Below, piece by piece: positions 47,724 through 57,245 of a stretch of DNA of 64,000 bases. The stretch is from Pseudomonas antarctica. Its GTDB lineage: Bacteria > Pseudomonadota > Gammaproteobacteria > Pseudomonadales > Pseudomonadaceae. The stretch spans positions 2,976,001 to 3,040,000 of the forward strand of contig NZ_CP015600.1 of NCBI RefSeq assembly GCF_001647715.1, in the 5' to 3' direction. Every line of letters begins with the position of its first letter. Within the stretch, counting starts at the first letter, position 1. Position numbers and translations under genes: made by a program. The notes beneath the pieces were generated by a model. The model searched no databases and was not told where the DNA came from. It saw only the letters and a program-made list of their open reading frames with translations.

Positions 47724-50700
47724 ATGTCGACAGTTTCTGTAAGCCGTACAGCTATGCCTGCTTATGTTTCGGCAGCTAGCAATGGTGAGGCGAAACCGCT
47801 TAATCCCTCCAGCGCGCCGAGGGCTCAGGACCGGCCGGATGCGAGTGAACAGTCATCGGTTGCCGGCGCGCTACAGCAGTGGGGCGGCCAACTGAAACAA
47901 GTGGGGCTCGAACAACACTCGATACGCTCAAAGCGCGAGGCTCCCTCGGCAGACCCCGTGCGCAAACCCATGGTTTACCCAGCGTCCGAGCCCGCAAAAC
48001 AAGCCGATGCCAATCTGCAGAAAACCCTCACCCACTTGCTGCTTACCGGCAAGCTCAGAGCCAACCCCTTTCCTCCAAACGCCTCGATCAGCCCTTTCAT
48101 TGAGGCCTTCATCGACGCAGTGCGCGAGCCGCCGGTGCAGGCGTGGCTTAACGCCAAAGGCCTGGATGTATCGACGGTGCGTGTTTTCAGCGACGGGGTA
48201 GCAGGCTCGGTGGTGGTTGGGGGCGAAACGGTAACGCGAAGGTTCACCACTACCGACGGGTCAGGTTGGTGGCAGGTCGGCGCAAAAGTCAGCGAGGCTG
48301 TGAAAAAGCTGCGCCCGGATGATTTAGGGGTATTGCTGCCGGGAAATGAAGCGGTCCCGTTCCGGGATTTAAACGCGATCCTGCATTTTTACGGTGTAAA
48401 CATGCCCAGCGCCCCAACAGATGGAAAGCAGCTTGGCGAGCGGCTTAAAAAAGCCGGTTGGCCGGCTATATCCAACGAAACACGTAACGAATGGCGCCAA
48501 CGGTTCGAGCAGCTTTCGCAGAAAAGCACTGACGTCGATGTTCGCTCGCAACTGGCGTCACAACTGCAGGCACAGGTCGCAGATAAAAACGAAGGAGACA
48601 CGCTCAACCTGAGCGACCTGCCCGCAGTCATTTACCCTGAATCGACGTTGGCGCAAAAAAGCCAGCGACCCCGTGAACGCTTTGTTGAATGGCTGGCGAT
48701 GCCAGCGTTCAAGACCTTCATGGAGAAGACGGGCCTTGGCGGCGCGGATACCGTTTACAGGCTATCCAACGGCAACCTCGAATTGCGTGACGCCGCTAAT
48801 CAATGGATCTCTCTACACGTCTTTCTGGACGATGAGATCAGCAAAGTTTCAGTGGGCGGTAGTCCGGCCGAAAAAGCCGCTATCCACAGCCTCAATAACG
48901 ACTTCAATCAACTCGTAGAGAGGAGCAAGGCAACCGGAAACGTCGTGTATTCGCGCCCCCTGTACGACCTACGGCAACTGCTGAGTTTTTCCGGGTTGGG
49001 GAGCCCCGAAACGGTTGCGCAAGTGAACTCGGCCATTGCCTGGCTGACCACTCGGTTGCCACCCCCGCCAACGGCAGGGGACTTTGGCGGATTGTCACCC
49101 TATACCTGGGCTCCAGGTGCGCTGTCGTCGAATGATTTGATCGTGTTGAAGGCGGCATCTATCGGGCCTGGCTCGGTGACTCAACTGTTGGTCAGCCATA
49201 TGGCCAGAATAGATTTGCCGAATGATCGGGACCTGCAACTGCAAGGGTTTTTCGACTCGGCCCACGCTGTCGCCGAGGCCCAGGCACTGGCCCAGCGGCT
49301 GAATATGGCGGAGGTCAAAGGTGGCCAGCCGCTCTCACGGGCAACCCGTCATCAACTCCTGGCGGCCGCCATCAAGGCCGGCACCGGTGCCGAGCTGCCC
49401 GGCAAGCCTGGGGTGGTTGCCGGCTACGACATTTATCAGCCCAACAACCTTGGCCGCACGTTGGACGAGGTACGCGGCGATATTGAAACCCAATTGGAAA
49501 GTAAAGTTGCCGACGCCAAGATGGCACCTCTGATCGCCCATCTGTTGTTGGCACAGGCGGCCCCCGAGTTTCTGGTTAAACCCGACCCCGGCGTGTCGGC
49601 ACAGGCGCCTGAGTCGCTCAAGTTGTCACCCGGGCAAGTCAGCATGGGTTCGACCGCTTGGATGAACCTGCGCCTTGGTTGTGCCATGGCGGATAAACTG
49701 GGTGGGGCGGGTAGTTCACGATCGTTGAATATCACCCAGGCTCAGGCCCTTACCCGGCTCAATCCCATGGGGCTGGAACACGAGACGTTGATAAAATGCC
49801 TCGGGGCACCGACGCTGCTGGATTGGGCCGTGATGAGTGGTGTATTTCCCAAGAGGTCCGATGGGTTTTACTCTGCTGGGGATTACAGCGCCGCCGCGCA
49901 GGCGTTCGCCGACCGAGAAAACAGCACTCACACAGCTTTCCAGAGCCTGACCAGTGAGCCGCCCAGCCAGACGAGCCTGTTGATTAATCAATTGGCGCTG
50001 CTGTTTCCTGAAATGACCCAAGAAGAAATCGCCAACTTCAAACTCGAACTTGATACCGACACGCCGTACAACCCTAGAAATGAAGGGCACCTGGAGCCAC
50101 GCCAGCTGCGCTTGACCGATGTGATCCTTACACAACAAGCGAGTCTGGACCCTCTGACGCTCCTGGGCGACGTGTTGAACAAGGTATTTGCCCAAGACAA
50201 AACATACAGATTCATTCACCCCAAGGTTTCTCAGGAAACCTTTAACGATAGGGTCAGCAAGCTTTCGTCAATTGCGTCGCTGGTGACGCCTGCTGTGGAT
50301 CAATACCTGGCCGACAGTCGTCGTGCAGAAGAAACCGTGATCAAGCTGATGATCGCCAACGCACCGCTGGATGTGCGCCAGGGGTTGGAGTCCGGTGATG
50401 TGGAGATCTTCACATTGCGGGAAGAGACCGGGGAGTCCCTGGAACGGGATCAGGGGAAGGACTCGAAGGTTGCCGACAAGAGGGCCAAGCGCGGCGTTCT
50501 GCTGCGTTACAAGAACAAAGGGGAAGAAGGGGGATACACCTATCTCGAAATGTTCCCAGGCTCAATGAAGGTATCCAAACGCCACCTGCTGTTCTCTGAG
50601 CTCAAGTTGGACGGTGTGGTTGAAAAAGATTCGGTTCCCTATGGCCCTTTCGCACACATATCTGTGGACTTTCGTAAGGCGGCACCGGTTGACTTTGACT

Positions 50701-51578
50701 TCCAGGCCTACCAGACGGGGAGCGAGCTGCGCCCTGGGGTGCGAACCAAGGCCATTATCGAAAAGTTCGGGCAAACGTTGCCGGGTCAGGCTGCGCCGAG
50801 GCGGTCCAACGTCACACCTGTTTATGTGCCCAACAGTTGGGCTTCGAGAAAAACCAACGATATAGCCAAGGCTATCGTCGCCGCCACGTTCGATGGCAAA
50901 CGCCAGGCGTTGCTCGATTACGCCAACGAGCCGACAAAGCTGCGGAAAAGACGCACCTATCCGTTTGATTCCGGGAAAGTCTTTACCCATGAAAACCTGA
51001 GAACGGTGTTAAGCCTTATCCCGTTTGTGGGGGCTGTTGCCGATATCGGCGACGGCAACATTGGCGCAGGGTTCAAAGGGTTGTTGATCGACTTCGCTTC
51101 ATTCGCATTTACTGGAGGGTTGGCCGGGGCAAGAAACTTTTTCAAGGGGCTCAAGGCGATTGTTCCGTTCAGCGGCACTGCATTCACCCTGCGGGCGGTG
51201 AAAGGCGTTGCGCCATTCTTTCGCAGTCTGTTCAATCCGCTCGACGGAGTTTCTGATGTCTTGAGGATCGGCCCCAAAGCAATCGGTGCAACCCGACAAG
51301 TACTGGCAGGTAAGTTGGTGCCTGTCGGGAAGGGTTTCTATCTGACGACCACGGCCTTTGAAAAGTGCCGATGGGGGCTTGGGGTCTATGACACGTTGTA
51401 CCCTCAGCCCGTGGGGCAGGAGACCAGTATGTACCCGTCAAGCCAACTGGGAGTGAGTCAAAATTGCGCATTGCGCGCGGTGCAAATAGACACACTGTGG
51501 TACGCGATTGACCCCGTCACGCAGCAGCCCACTGGCGCTCCATTGCAAGACTTCACGCCGGACTCACCGGTGAGTTAA
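47724..51578 (+). CDS. Large protein of unknown function, effector- or toxin-like
   Basis: A 1284-residue protein I cannot assign. It has no Sec signal. The first 50 residues are serine-rich (10 Ser), have an aliphatic residue at position 4 and no acidic residue before position 22, the pattern seen in type III effector N-termini. A basic SKREAPS stretch is near 64. The middle is mixed helical with no catalytic motif seen. Near residues 1090-1165 lies a hydrophobic, glycine-rich block (LSLIPFVGAVADIGDG, FASFAFTGGLAGA) like the membrane-insertion regions of large Pseudomonas toxins. The tail ends with a QIDTLWYAIDPVTQQPTG segment. Its base composition looks less GC-rich than its neighbours. It stands alone with no immunity or secretion gene beside it. 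Confidence 0.85.
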   Translation: MSTVSVSRTAMPAYVSAASNGEAKPLNPSSAPRAQDRPDASEQSSVAGALQQWGGQLKQVGLEQHSIRSKREAPSADPVRKPMVYPASEPAKQADANLQKTLTHLLLTGKLRANPFPPNASISPFIEAFIDAVREPPVQAWLNAKGLDVSTVRVFSDGVAGSVVVGGETVTRRFTTTDGSGWWQVGAKVSEAVKKLRPDDLGVLLPGNEAVPFRDLNAILHFYGVNMPSAPTDGKQLGERLKKAGWPAISNETRNEWRQRFEQLSQKSTDVDVRSQLASQLQAQVADKNEGDTLNLSDLPAVIYPESTLAQKSQRPRERFVEWLAMPAFKTFMEKTGLGGADTVYRLSNGNLELRDAANQWISLHVFLDDEISKVSVGGSPAEKAAIHSLNNDFNQLVERSKATGNVVYSRPLYDLRQLLSFSGLGSPETVAQVNSAIAWLTTRLPPPPTAGDFGGLSPYTWAPGALSSNDLIVLKAASIGPGSVTQLLVSHMARIDLPNDRDLQLQGFFDSAHAVAEAQALAQRLNMAEVKGGQPLSRATRHQLLAAAIKAGTGAELPGKPGVVAGYDIYQPNNLGRTLDEVRGDIETQLESKVADAKMAPLIAHLLLAQAAPEFLVKPDPGVSAQAPESLKLSPGQVSMGSTAWMNLRLGCAMADKLGGAGSSRSLNITQAQALTRLNPMGLEHETLIKCLGAPTLLDWAVMSGVFPKRSDGFYSAGDYSAAAQAFADRENSTHTAFQSLTSEPPSQTSLLINQLALLFPEMTQEEIANFKLELDTDTPYNPRNEGHLEPRQLRLTDVILTQQASLDPLTLLGDVLNKVFAQDKTYRFIHPKVSQETFNDRVSKLSSIASLVTPAVDQYLADSRRAEETVIKLMIANAPLDVRQGLESGDVEIFTLREETGESLERDQGKDSKVADKRAKRGVLLRYKNKGEEGGYTYLEMFPGSMKVSKRHLLFSELKLDGVVEKDSVPYGPFAHISVDFRKAAPVDFDFQAYQTGSELRPGVRTKAIIEKFGQTLPGQAAPRRSNVTPVYVPNSWASRKTNDIAKAIVAATFDGKRQALLDYANEPTKLRKRRTYPFDSGKVFTHENLRTVLSLIPFVGAVADIGDGNIGAGFKGLLIDFASFAFTGGLAGARNFFKGLKAIVPFSGTAFTLRAVKGVAPFFRSLFNPLDGVSDVLRIGPKAIGATRQVLAGKLVPVGKGFYLTTTAFEKCRWGLGVYDTLYPQPVGQETSMYPSSQLGVSQNCALRAVQIDTLWYAIDPVTQQPTGAPLQDFTPDSPVS

Positions 51579-51643
51579 GCGCTCACAGGCCCCGTGCCAT
51601 GCACTCTACGACTCGTCCAGGTGCATGGCGTGGGAGTTTGTTA

Positions 51644-52462
51644 TCAGTTCAGACCCAGCTTGCCACGCAAGGTGGAAAGGTCTTCAGCCAAGGTATTGAC
51701 CGGACCCACCAGGGCCTTGCGGTCGGTTTCCTTGACCTTGTCGTAGGTCTCGTAGCCACCATCCTTGGTTTTGTACTTGGCCAGGATTTTGTCCACGGTG
51801 GCGAAGTTCTTGTCGACCTTGGCCAGGAAGGCCTTGTCTTGCTTCTCGAGCTGGCCACGGAACAGGTCGACGATTTTCTTCGCGCCGTCGATGTTGCCCT
51901 GGAAGTCATACAGGTCGGTGTGGCTGTAGCGGTCTTCTTCACCGGAGATCTTGGTGGCGGCGACTTCTTCCAGCAATGCTGCGGCACCGCCGACGACTTT
52001 TTCGGGCGGGAAGGTCAGGCCATCGACTCGGGTTTTCAGGTCGTTGACGTCGGTGTTGAGCTTGGCGGTCAGCGTTTCCAGGCCTTTGGTGGTGTTCTGG
52101 GAGAACAGCACGTACTCGATGCGGTGGAAGCCGGTGAAGTCTTCGGCGGTCACGCCTTTTTCGTGGTCATCAACGCGTGAGTCGATCGAGGCATCGAGGT
52201 CGCTGAACAGCTCGGCTATCGGCTCGATGGACTCATAGTGCACGCGGGTTGGCGCGTAGAGCTTCTTGGCGGTGGCCAGGTCGCCTTGGTTGATAGCATC
52301 GGTGAACGCTTTGGTCTGGGTGACCAGCTCACCGATTTCTTCGGTGACGTAGATCTTGTAGTCCGATACCGGGCCTACCAGGTCCAGCGGCGCAGTCGCG
52401 GCGAAAGCTGCCAGCGGCGAAAGGGTCATTAACAACGACAACGCGATAATCGACTTCTTCAT
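51644..52462 (-). CDS. efeM: Imelysin-family periplasmic protein (EfeM-like)
   Basis: A 272-residue imelysin-domain protein with a signal peptide (residues 1-22, ending AFAAT). It carries the GxHxxE iron site as [10 protein letters not shown] near residue 110 and a second conserved [21 protein letters not shown]. It has no cupredoxin domain, which distinguishes it from EfeO. It starts 26 bases after efeB in the same direction, so it is the last gene of the iron operon. It probably binds iron in the periplasm. Symbol given by comparison with EfeM of P. syringae. Confidence 0.88.
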   Translation of the reverse strand: MKKSIIALSLLMTLSPLAAFAATAPLDLVGPVSDYKIYVTEEIGELVTQTKAFTDAINQGDLATAKKLYAPTRVHYESIEPIAELFSDLDASIDSRVDDHEKGVTAEDFTGFHRIEYVLFSQNTTKGLETLTAKLNTDVNDLKTRVDGLTFPPEKVVGGAAALLEEVAATKISGEEDRYSHTDLYDFQGNIDGAKKIVDLFRGQLEKQDKAFLAKVDKNFATVDKILAKYKTKDGGYETYDKVKETDRKALVGPVNTLAEDLSTLRGKLGLN

Positions 52463-52487
52463 GTGACGTATCCGCTCTGAGTTTGTT

Positions 52488-53795
52488 TTAAGTGTTGGCA
52501 GTGGTTTGAGGGTGCGTTGCAGCAAGTAGCGTGCGCCCAATGAAATCCTTGGGGCCCGCCACCCCTGGCAAGGTGAAGAAGTACCCGCCGCCGACCGGCT
52601 TGAGGTATTCCTCCAGGGGCTCGCCGTTGAGGCGGGTTTGCACGCTGATAAAGCCTTTCTCCAGGTCAGCCTGGTAGCAGATGAACAACAGCCCCATGTC
52701 CAGCTGACCGTTTTTGTTGACGCCGTTGGAGTAGTTGAACGGCCGACGCAGGATCAGGTTGGCCTGAGTCTGCGGGGTGCGTGGGTTGGCCAGGCGGATG
52801 TGGGCATCGAGCTTGGTCAACTTGCCTTCCGGGTCCTTGCTGTAGTCGGGGACCTGGGTTTCTTTGTCGCCATCCATCGGCGCGCCTGTGGGTTTGACGC
52901 GGCCGATGATGCTTTCCTGTTCTTGCAGCGGAGTACGGTCCCAGCGCTCGACAAAGTTGCGGATGATCCGCACGGCCTGATAGCTGCCGTTGGCGGTCCA
53001 GGCGGGTTCGTCGCTGCCGGGCTGCACCCAGACAATCTGGTCCATGGCCTTGTTGTCGTTGGAGTTCGGGTTAGCCGAACCGTCACGAAAGCCCAGGAAG
53101 TTACGTGCGCTCTGCGCAGGCTCACCCGGTTTGACGGGGGCCTGGGGCGGTACGCTGCCTTCCTGCTTCCAGCGCACCAGCAGCAGGTCCGGCAGGTTCT
53201 TCACGATGTCGCGCAGGGCGTGGATATTGGTGTCCGGCGTGTTGGAGGAAAATTGCAGGCTCAGGTCGCCGTGGCACTGCGCCGGTTCCAGCGCGTCATT
53301 GGGGAAGCCGACCATGCGGATCAGGCGCTTGGGTTTGACGGCAGTGAGGCCGAAACGCTCATCGAAGAGCGACTCGCCGACGGAGACGGTGATCGTCAGG
53401 TTATCCGGTGTCACGACCGGGCCGAGGATGCCGGAGTCGGTGGGTGGCAGTTTCGGGTCGACTTGCGGCACGGTGCCGCCGGTCATCAGGAAGCCGATGC
53501 GCTCGTTCAACGTGCGGAACAGGCGCTCCAGGTCCTCGCGGTCGCTGGCCAGCACATCAAACGCTACGAGCATGCCGCAGGCCGGGCGCGGAGTGACGAT
53601 GCCGCTCTGGTGCTTGCCGAAAAAGTCCTGATGGTCCTGGGTCTTGTCACTGCGCGGTGCGGTAGTGACCTGTTCGGCGGCGGCGGCCGCCATGGCCGGG
53701 CAGGTCAGGGTGCTGCCGGCAATCGCTGCGCCGGTGGCGGCCATGCCGAGCAGGACCCGGCGGCGTTGCGCGGAAAATTGTTCTGAATCACTCAT
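52488..53795 (-). CDS. efeB: EfeB, Tat-exported dye-decolourising haem peroxidase
   Basis: A 435-residue DyP-type peroxidase with a twin-arginine signal ([19 protein letters not shown] ... AMA near residue 36). The active-site motif GFRDGS is near residue 238, with the later histidine in [13 protein letters not shown] near residue 332 as haem ligand. EfeB oxidises ferrous iron or extracts it from haem, feeding the EfeU permease. It follows efeO by 14 bases. Confidence 0.95.
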   Translation of the reverse strand: MSDSEQFSAQRRRVLLGMAATGAAIAGSTLTCPAMAAAAAEQVTTAPRSDKTQDHQDFFGKHQSGIVTPRPACGMLVAFDVLASDREDLERLFRTLNERIGFLMTGGTVPQVDPKLPPTDSGILGPVVTPDNLTITVSVGESLFDERFGLTAVKPKRLIRMVGFPNDALEPAQCHGDLSLQFSSNTPDTNIHALRDIVKNLPDLLLVRWKQEGSVPPQAPVKPGEPAQSARNFLGFRDGSANPNSNDNKAMDQIVWVQPGSDEPAWTANGSYQAVRIIRNFVERWDRTPLQEQESIIGRVKPTGAPMDGDKETQVPDYSKDPEGKLTKLDAHIRLANPRTPQTQANLILRRPFNYSNGVNKNGQLDMGLLFICYQADLEKGFISVQTRLNGEPLEEYLKPVGGGYFFTLPGVAGPKDFIGRTLLAATHPQTTANT

Positions 53796-53809
53796 GTGTT
53801 AGGTCGTCT

Positions 53810-55012
53810 TCACTGCAGGCCGGAAAGGCCAAGGGCGGGGTCGATTCCATCGAGTGCAACGGCCAGAGCCTTGGCCTTGTCGGCGATCTGCTTGCGCTGA
53901 TCGGCGGTAACGCTGTCATACGCGCTGTAGCCGTTGTTGACCTTGAACCCATTGAGTTCGGCATCGAACGCTTCGAGGGCGCTGTCGATTTTCGGCAGCA
54001 CGTCAGCAGCGGACTTGGTCAACAACGGTCGCATCAACTCCACCACCTTGTGGGCGGCTTCAAGGTTGGCGGCAAAGCCGTTCAAGTCGATATGGCTGTA
54101 GCGTTCCTCTTCACCGCTGGCGGCACGAACATCCGCTAGGCTATTGAGGTTGCGCACCACAATGCTCACCAGTTGCTCGGGTGGCAGCGACTGGGCCAGC
54201 AGTTGTTGCTTGAGCGCGGTGACGTCGCTGACCAGGCGTTGAGCAACCGGCGCCAGGCCATCCAGGCTGCGCTGCTTGAACAGGCTGTATTCAAGGCGGT
54301 GGAAGCCGCTGAAGGCAGGGTCTTGCTCGCGCTTTTCAAAGTAGTCGGCGCGGGCGTTGATCGCGTTATCCAGCTCGGCCAGGCGTTGCGAGGCCGGCGC
54401 CAGTCGCTGATACGCCTCGCGGGCCGGCACATACAGTGCCTGGGCCTGGGCCAGGTCGCCGGCCTCAATGGCTTGCTGCAGCGCGGTCACCGCCTTGATC
54501 AGTGCACTGCCTTGGCTGCTCAGGTACACGCGGAACTCCGACAGCGGACCGATAAAGGCCACCATCGACGGCTTGGCCTTGGCCTGGGCATCGGACGCCG
54601 CCGTCGGTGTGACGTGCAAGGTACCGCGCGGGTTGCTCAGCAAACCGCACGTGATCGCATAGTCGCCGGGCAGCAGGTTGGCGTTGATGATCTGGCTTAA
54701 ACCCGGGGCGATATTTTCGCGCTCTTCAATCACCAGCACACCGTCCAGGATTTCCCATTCCACCGCGCGGTCGGAGCGGTTGATGATGCGAAAACTCGCG
54801 CGCCCGGCGGGCACGGTCAGTTCGTTGGGTTCGCAGGCGTGTCCATGGATGGTCACGGCAATTTCATCGTGGTTGGTCTGGCGTTTGGCCGCGGCCAACT
54901 GTGAGGCGTAGTAGAACAGCGCGCCGGCGGCGATCATCACCACCACCGAGCCGGCCACCGCCCAGCGCAAGGCGCGGGAAGGCGGTGCCGATTGAGGGGT
55001 TTGGTTGGACAA
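53810..55012 (-). CDS. efeO: EfeO, cupredoxin-imelysin iron protein
   Basis: A 400-residue periplasmic protein. An N-terminal membrane anchor (residues 15-38) is followed by a cupredoxin domain (about 45-130; HACEPNELTVPAG, ITCGLLSNPRG) and an imelysin domain (about 150-395) with GFHRLEYSLF as the GxHxxE site and GEEERYSHIDLNGFAANLEAA. The start is a TTG with AAGGA 8 bases upstream. It hands iron to the EfeU permease encoded 10 bases upstream. Confidence 0.93.
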   Translation of the reverse strand: MSNQTPQSAPPSRALRWAVAGSVVVMIAAGALFYYASQLAAAKRQTNHDEIAVTIHGHACEPNELTVPAGRASFRIINRSDRAVEWEILDGVLVIEERENIAPGLSQIINANLLPGDYAITCGLLSNPRGTLHVTPTAASDAQAKAKPSMVAFIGPLSEFRVYLSSQGSALIKAVTALQQAIEAGDLAQAQALYVPAREAYQRLAPASQRLAELDNAINARADYFEKREQDPAFSGFHRLEYSLFKQRSLDGLAPVAQRLVSDVTALKQQLLAQSLPPEQLVSIVVRNLNSLADVRAASGEEERYSHIDLNGFAANLEAAHKVVELMRPLLTKSAADVLPKIDSALEAFDAELNGFKVNNGYSAYDSVTADQRKQIADKAKALAVALDGIDPALGLSGLQ

Positions 55013-55022
55013 GAGACGGTCC

Positions 55023-55868
55023 TTACTGGCTGGAAACGGAAGAGGGGTTGGCGACGGGCCTGGCGGGGGGCGAGGGCAGGAAGAACATCACCAGCGCCAC
55101 CACCAGATAAATCAGATAGGCGCCCAGGGTGCTGACCGTTGGCGCTTCCTGGTAACCGAACATACCGGCCAGGACTGAGCCCAGCGGGCTGTCCATCGGC
55201 AGCGCGGCACTGAAGTCGAACAGCACGGTTTGCAGGTGGTTCCACACACCGGCTTCGTGCAGGGCCTGCACCGAATTGGCCAGAATGCCGGCGGCTACCA
55301 CGAGGATGAACAGGCCGGTCCAGCGGAAAAACGCGCCGAGGTTCAGGCGCATGCTGCCGCTGTAGATCAGGAACCCGACGATGATCGCCAGGATCAGGCC
55401 GAGCAGGGCGCCAATCGGTGCGCCCGGGCCTTCGCTCTGCTGGAACACCGCCAGCAGGAAGAACACCGTTTCCAGGCCTTCGCGGGCCACGGCGAAAAAC
55501 ACCATGGCGATCAGCGCAATCACCTGATGCCTGGAGCCTGTGAGCGCGTGGTCCAGGGATGCATGCAGGGAATGTTTGATCGAGCGCGCTACCTTGCGCA
55601 TCCAGAACACCATGGAACTGAGAATGCCCACGGCGACCAGGCCTACGACACCTTCGAACAGTTCCTGTTGTTTTTGCGGGAATTCAGCGCTGACCAGTTC
55701 CAGGCCACCGCCTACCAGCAAGGCGAGGGCGGCGGCAAGGAACACGCCGATCCACACGGCGGGCATCCACTGGCCGCGACCGGTTTGTTGCAGGTAGCTG
55801 GCGATGATGCCAACGATCAATGCGGCTTCAATGCCTTCGCGCAGCATGATTAAAAAGGGAACGAGCAT
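55023..55868 (-). CDS. efeU: EfeU, FTR1-type iron permease
   Basis: A 281-residue seven-helix iron permease of the Ftr1 family. The two iron-passage motifs are visible: REGIEAAL near residue 10 and REGLETVFF near residue 130. The start MLVPFLIMLREG agrees with E. coli EfeU. It is the first gene of efeU-O-B-M. A Fur-box-like sequence is 41 bases upstream of the start, so iron repression by Fur is likely. Confidence 0.95.
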   Translation of the reverse strand: MLVPFLIMLREGIEAALIVGIIASYLQQTGRGQWMPAVWIGVFLAAALALLVGGGLELVSAEFPQKQQELFEGVVGLVAVGILSSMVFWMRKVARSIKHSLHASLDHALTGSRHQVIALIAMVFFAVAREGLETVFFLLAVFQQSEGPGAPIGALLGLILAIIVGFLIYSGSMRLNLGAFFRWTGLFILVVAAGILANSVQALHEAGVWNHLQTVLFDFSAALPMDSPLGSVLAGMFGYQEAPTVSTLGAYLIYLVVALVMFFLPSPPARPVANPSSVSSQ

Positions 55869-55908
55869 TCGGCACCGCATCAAGACTGTAGAAGATGCTA
55901 ATTTGTAA

Positions 55909-55927
55909 CATAATGATACTCATTACT
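55909..55927. promoter_or_regulatory. Fur box of the efe operon
   Basis: CATAATGATACTCATTACT agrees at 15 of 19 positions with the Fur consensus GATAATGATAATCATTATC, in front of efeU and in the gap with the divergent AraC gene. It implies repression by iron-loaded Fur. Confidence 0.8.
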
Positions 55928-56035
55928 AAACACTGAATGTCGACCTTTGCTGAACTACGGCTGAACGGTGGTGGCGAATCGCAACCGACCTTATGATGCT
56001 CATCCTCTTTTGTAGCGTTGAATAGCCCAACCCCC

Positions 56036-57058
56036 ATGGCGGAAAAAGACACCATCTCCATCCATCTTGTCCGTGAGGCCTTACTGCAAAGTTGCGCCCC
56101 CGGCGCGGCCACCGTTGAAGCGTTGAGCAAGGTCGGGATCGCCCCGGCATGGCTGCAGCAGCCCAATGCTCGGGTGCCGGCAACGGCGTACGCGCGCCTG
56201 TGGCGCTTGTTGGCGCGGCGCCTGGATGATGAGTTCTTCGGCATGGACCCGCGCAAGCTCAAGTCCGGCAGCCTGGCGTTCCTGTGCCGCGCCGCAATGG
56301 CGCAGCCCAGTCTGGACACAAGTCTGGAAACCGGCCTGGGTTTTCTGTCGCTGATGCTTGAGCAGATGCCCGCTCAACTGGTGCGCCAGCAAAGCCTGGC
56401 AGAAATTGTGTTGCTGGAGCCCGAGTTGGAGCCCAAGCGGGCGTTTACCTATTTCACTTATTGGATGATCGTCCATGGCGTCGCCTGCTGGCTCGCGGGG
56501 CGACGCATTCCGATCCTGGCCATTGAGCTGCGTTGCTCGCAGCCGGACTTCTGTGACGATTATCGGGTGATGTTCTCCGACAACCTGCGGTTTGACCGGC
56601 CGCGCACGCGCATGATCTTTTCTGCCGACTGCCTGGACCTGCCGATCAAGCGCAGCCCGGAGGACCTCAAGCGTTTTCTCGCGCATGCGCCGGCCAACAT
56701 CCTGGTCAAATACCGTGATCCGGATAGCCTGGCTACTCGCATCAAGAACGACCTGCGCCAGATGCCGCCTGACATGTGGCCGGAAACCGACGGCCTGGCC
56801 GCCAGCCTGTGCATCTCGGCTTCGACCCTGCGCCGCCGCCTGGCGGATGAAGGCCAGACCTATCAGGGCCTTAAAGACAGCGTGCGCAAGGAACTGGCGA
56901 TTGTCTGGCTGGCTGAGCCACAGGTCAGTTTTGCCGAAATCGCCGGGCGGTTGGGGTTTGCCGACACCAGTTCGTTCTACAAGGCGTTTCGCAAGTGGTC
57001 GGGGTCCAACCCCGGGCATTACCGCAGTTTGATATTGAACGAAGCGATAAGCCAATAG
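56036..57058 (+). CDS. AraC-family transcriptional regulator
   Basis: A 340-residue protein with an N-terminal arabinose-binding-type sensor domain (about 15-195) and a C-terminal AraC helix-turn-helix pair (ISASTLRRRLADEGQTYQGLKDSVRKELA and FAEIAGRLGFADTSSFYKAFRKWSGSNPGHYR). Relatives such as OruR control amino-acid breakdown. The ATG at 56036 is preferred; a TTG six codons upstream is possible. It lies 187 bases before the glutamate decarboxylase gene on the same strand and may regulate it. The 168 bases before it, shared with efeU, hold the Fur-like site. Confidence 0.9.
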   Translation: MAEKDTISIHLVREALLQSCAPGAATVEALSKVGIAPAWLQQPNARVPATAYARLWRLLARRLDDEFFGMDPRKLKSGSLAFLCRAAMAQPSLDTSLETGLGFLSLMLEQMPAQLVRQQSLAEIVLLEPELEPKRAFTYFTYWMIVHGVACWLAGRRIPILAIELRCSQPDFCDDYRVMFSDNLRFDRPRTRMIFSADCLDLPIKRSPEDLKRFLAHAPANILVKYRDPDSLATRIKNDLRQMPPDMWPETDGLAASLCISASTLRRRLADEGQTYQGLKDSVRKELAIVWLAEPQVSFAEIAGRLGFADTSSFYKAFRKWSGSNPGHYRSLILNEAISQ

Positions 57059-57245
57059 GTCACTTGCAAGCGACCGACCCTCTCTGACCGCAGACCCATG
57101 GTTTCAATGATCTGGGGCACTTTCCGGCGCCGGATTATGTGTGATAGTCGGCGCGACCGTCCCATCGCTTGCCCCTGACGCAGCCTGATCGGCACTTGTC
57201 GCGATCAACGTCTACGCCATTTCCCTCATTCAAGAGCAGGATTTC

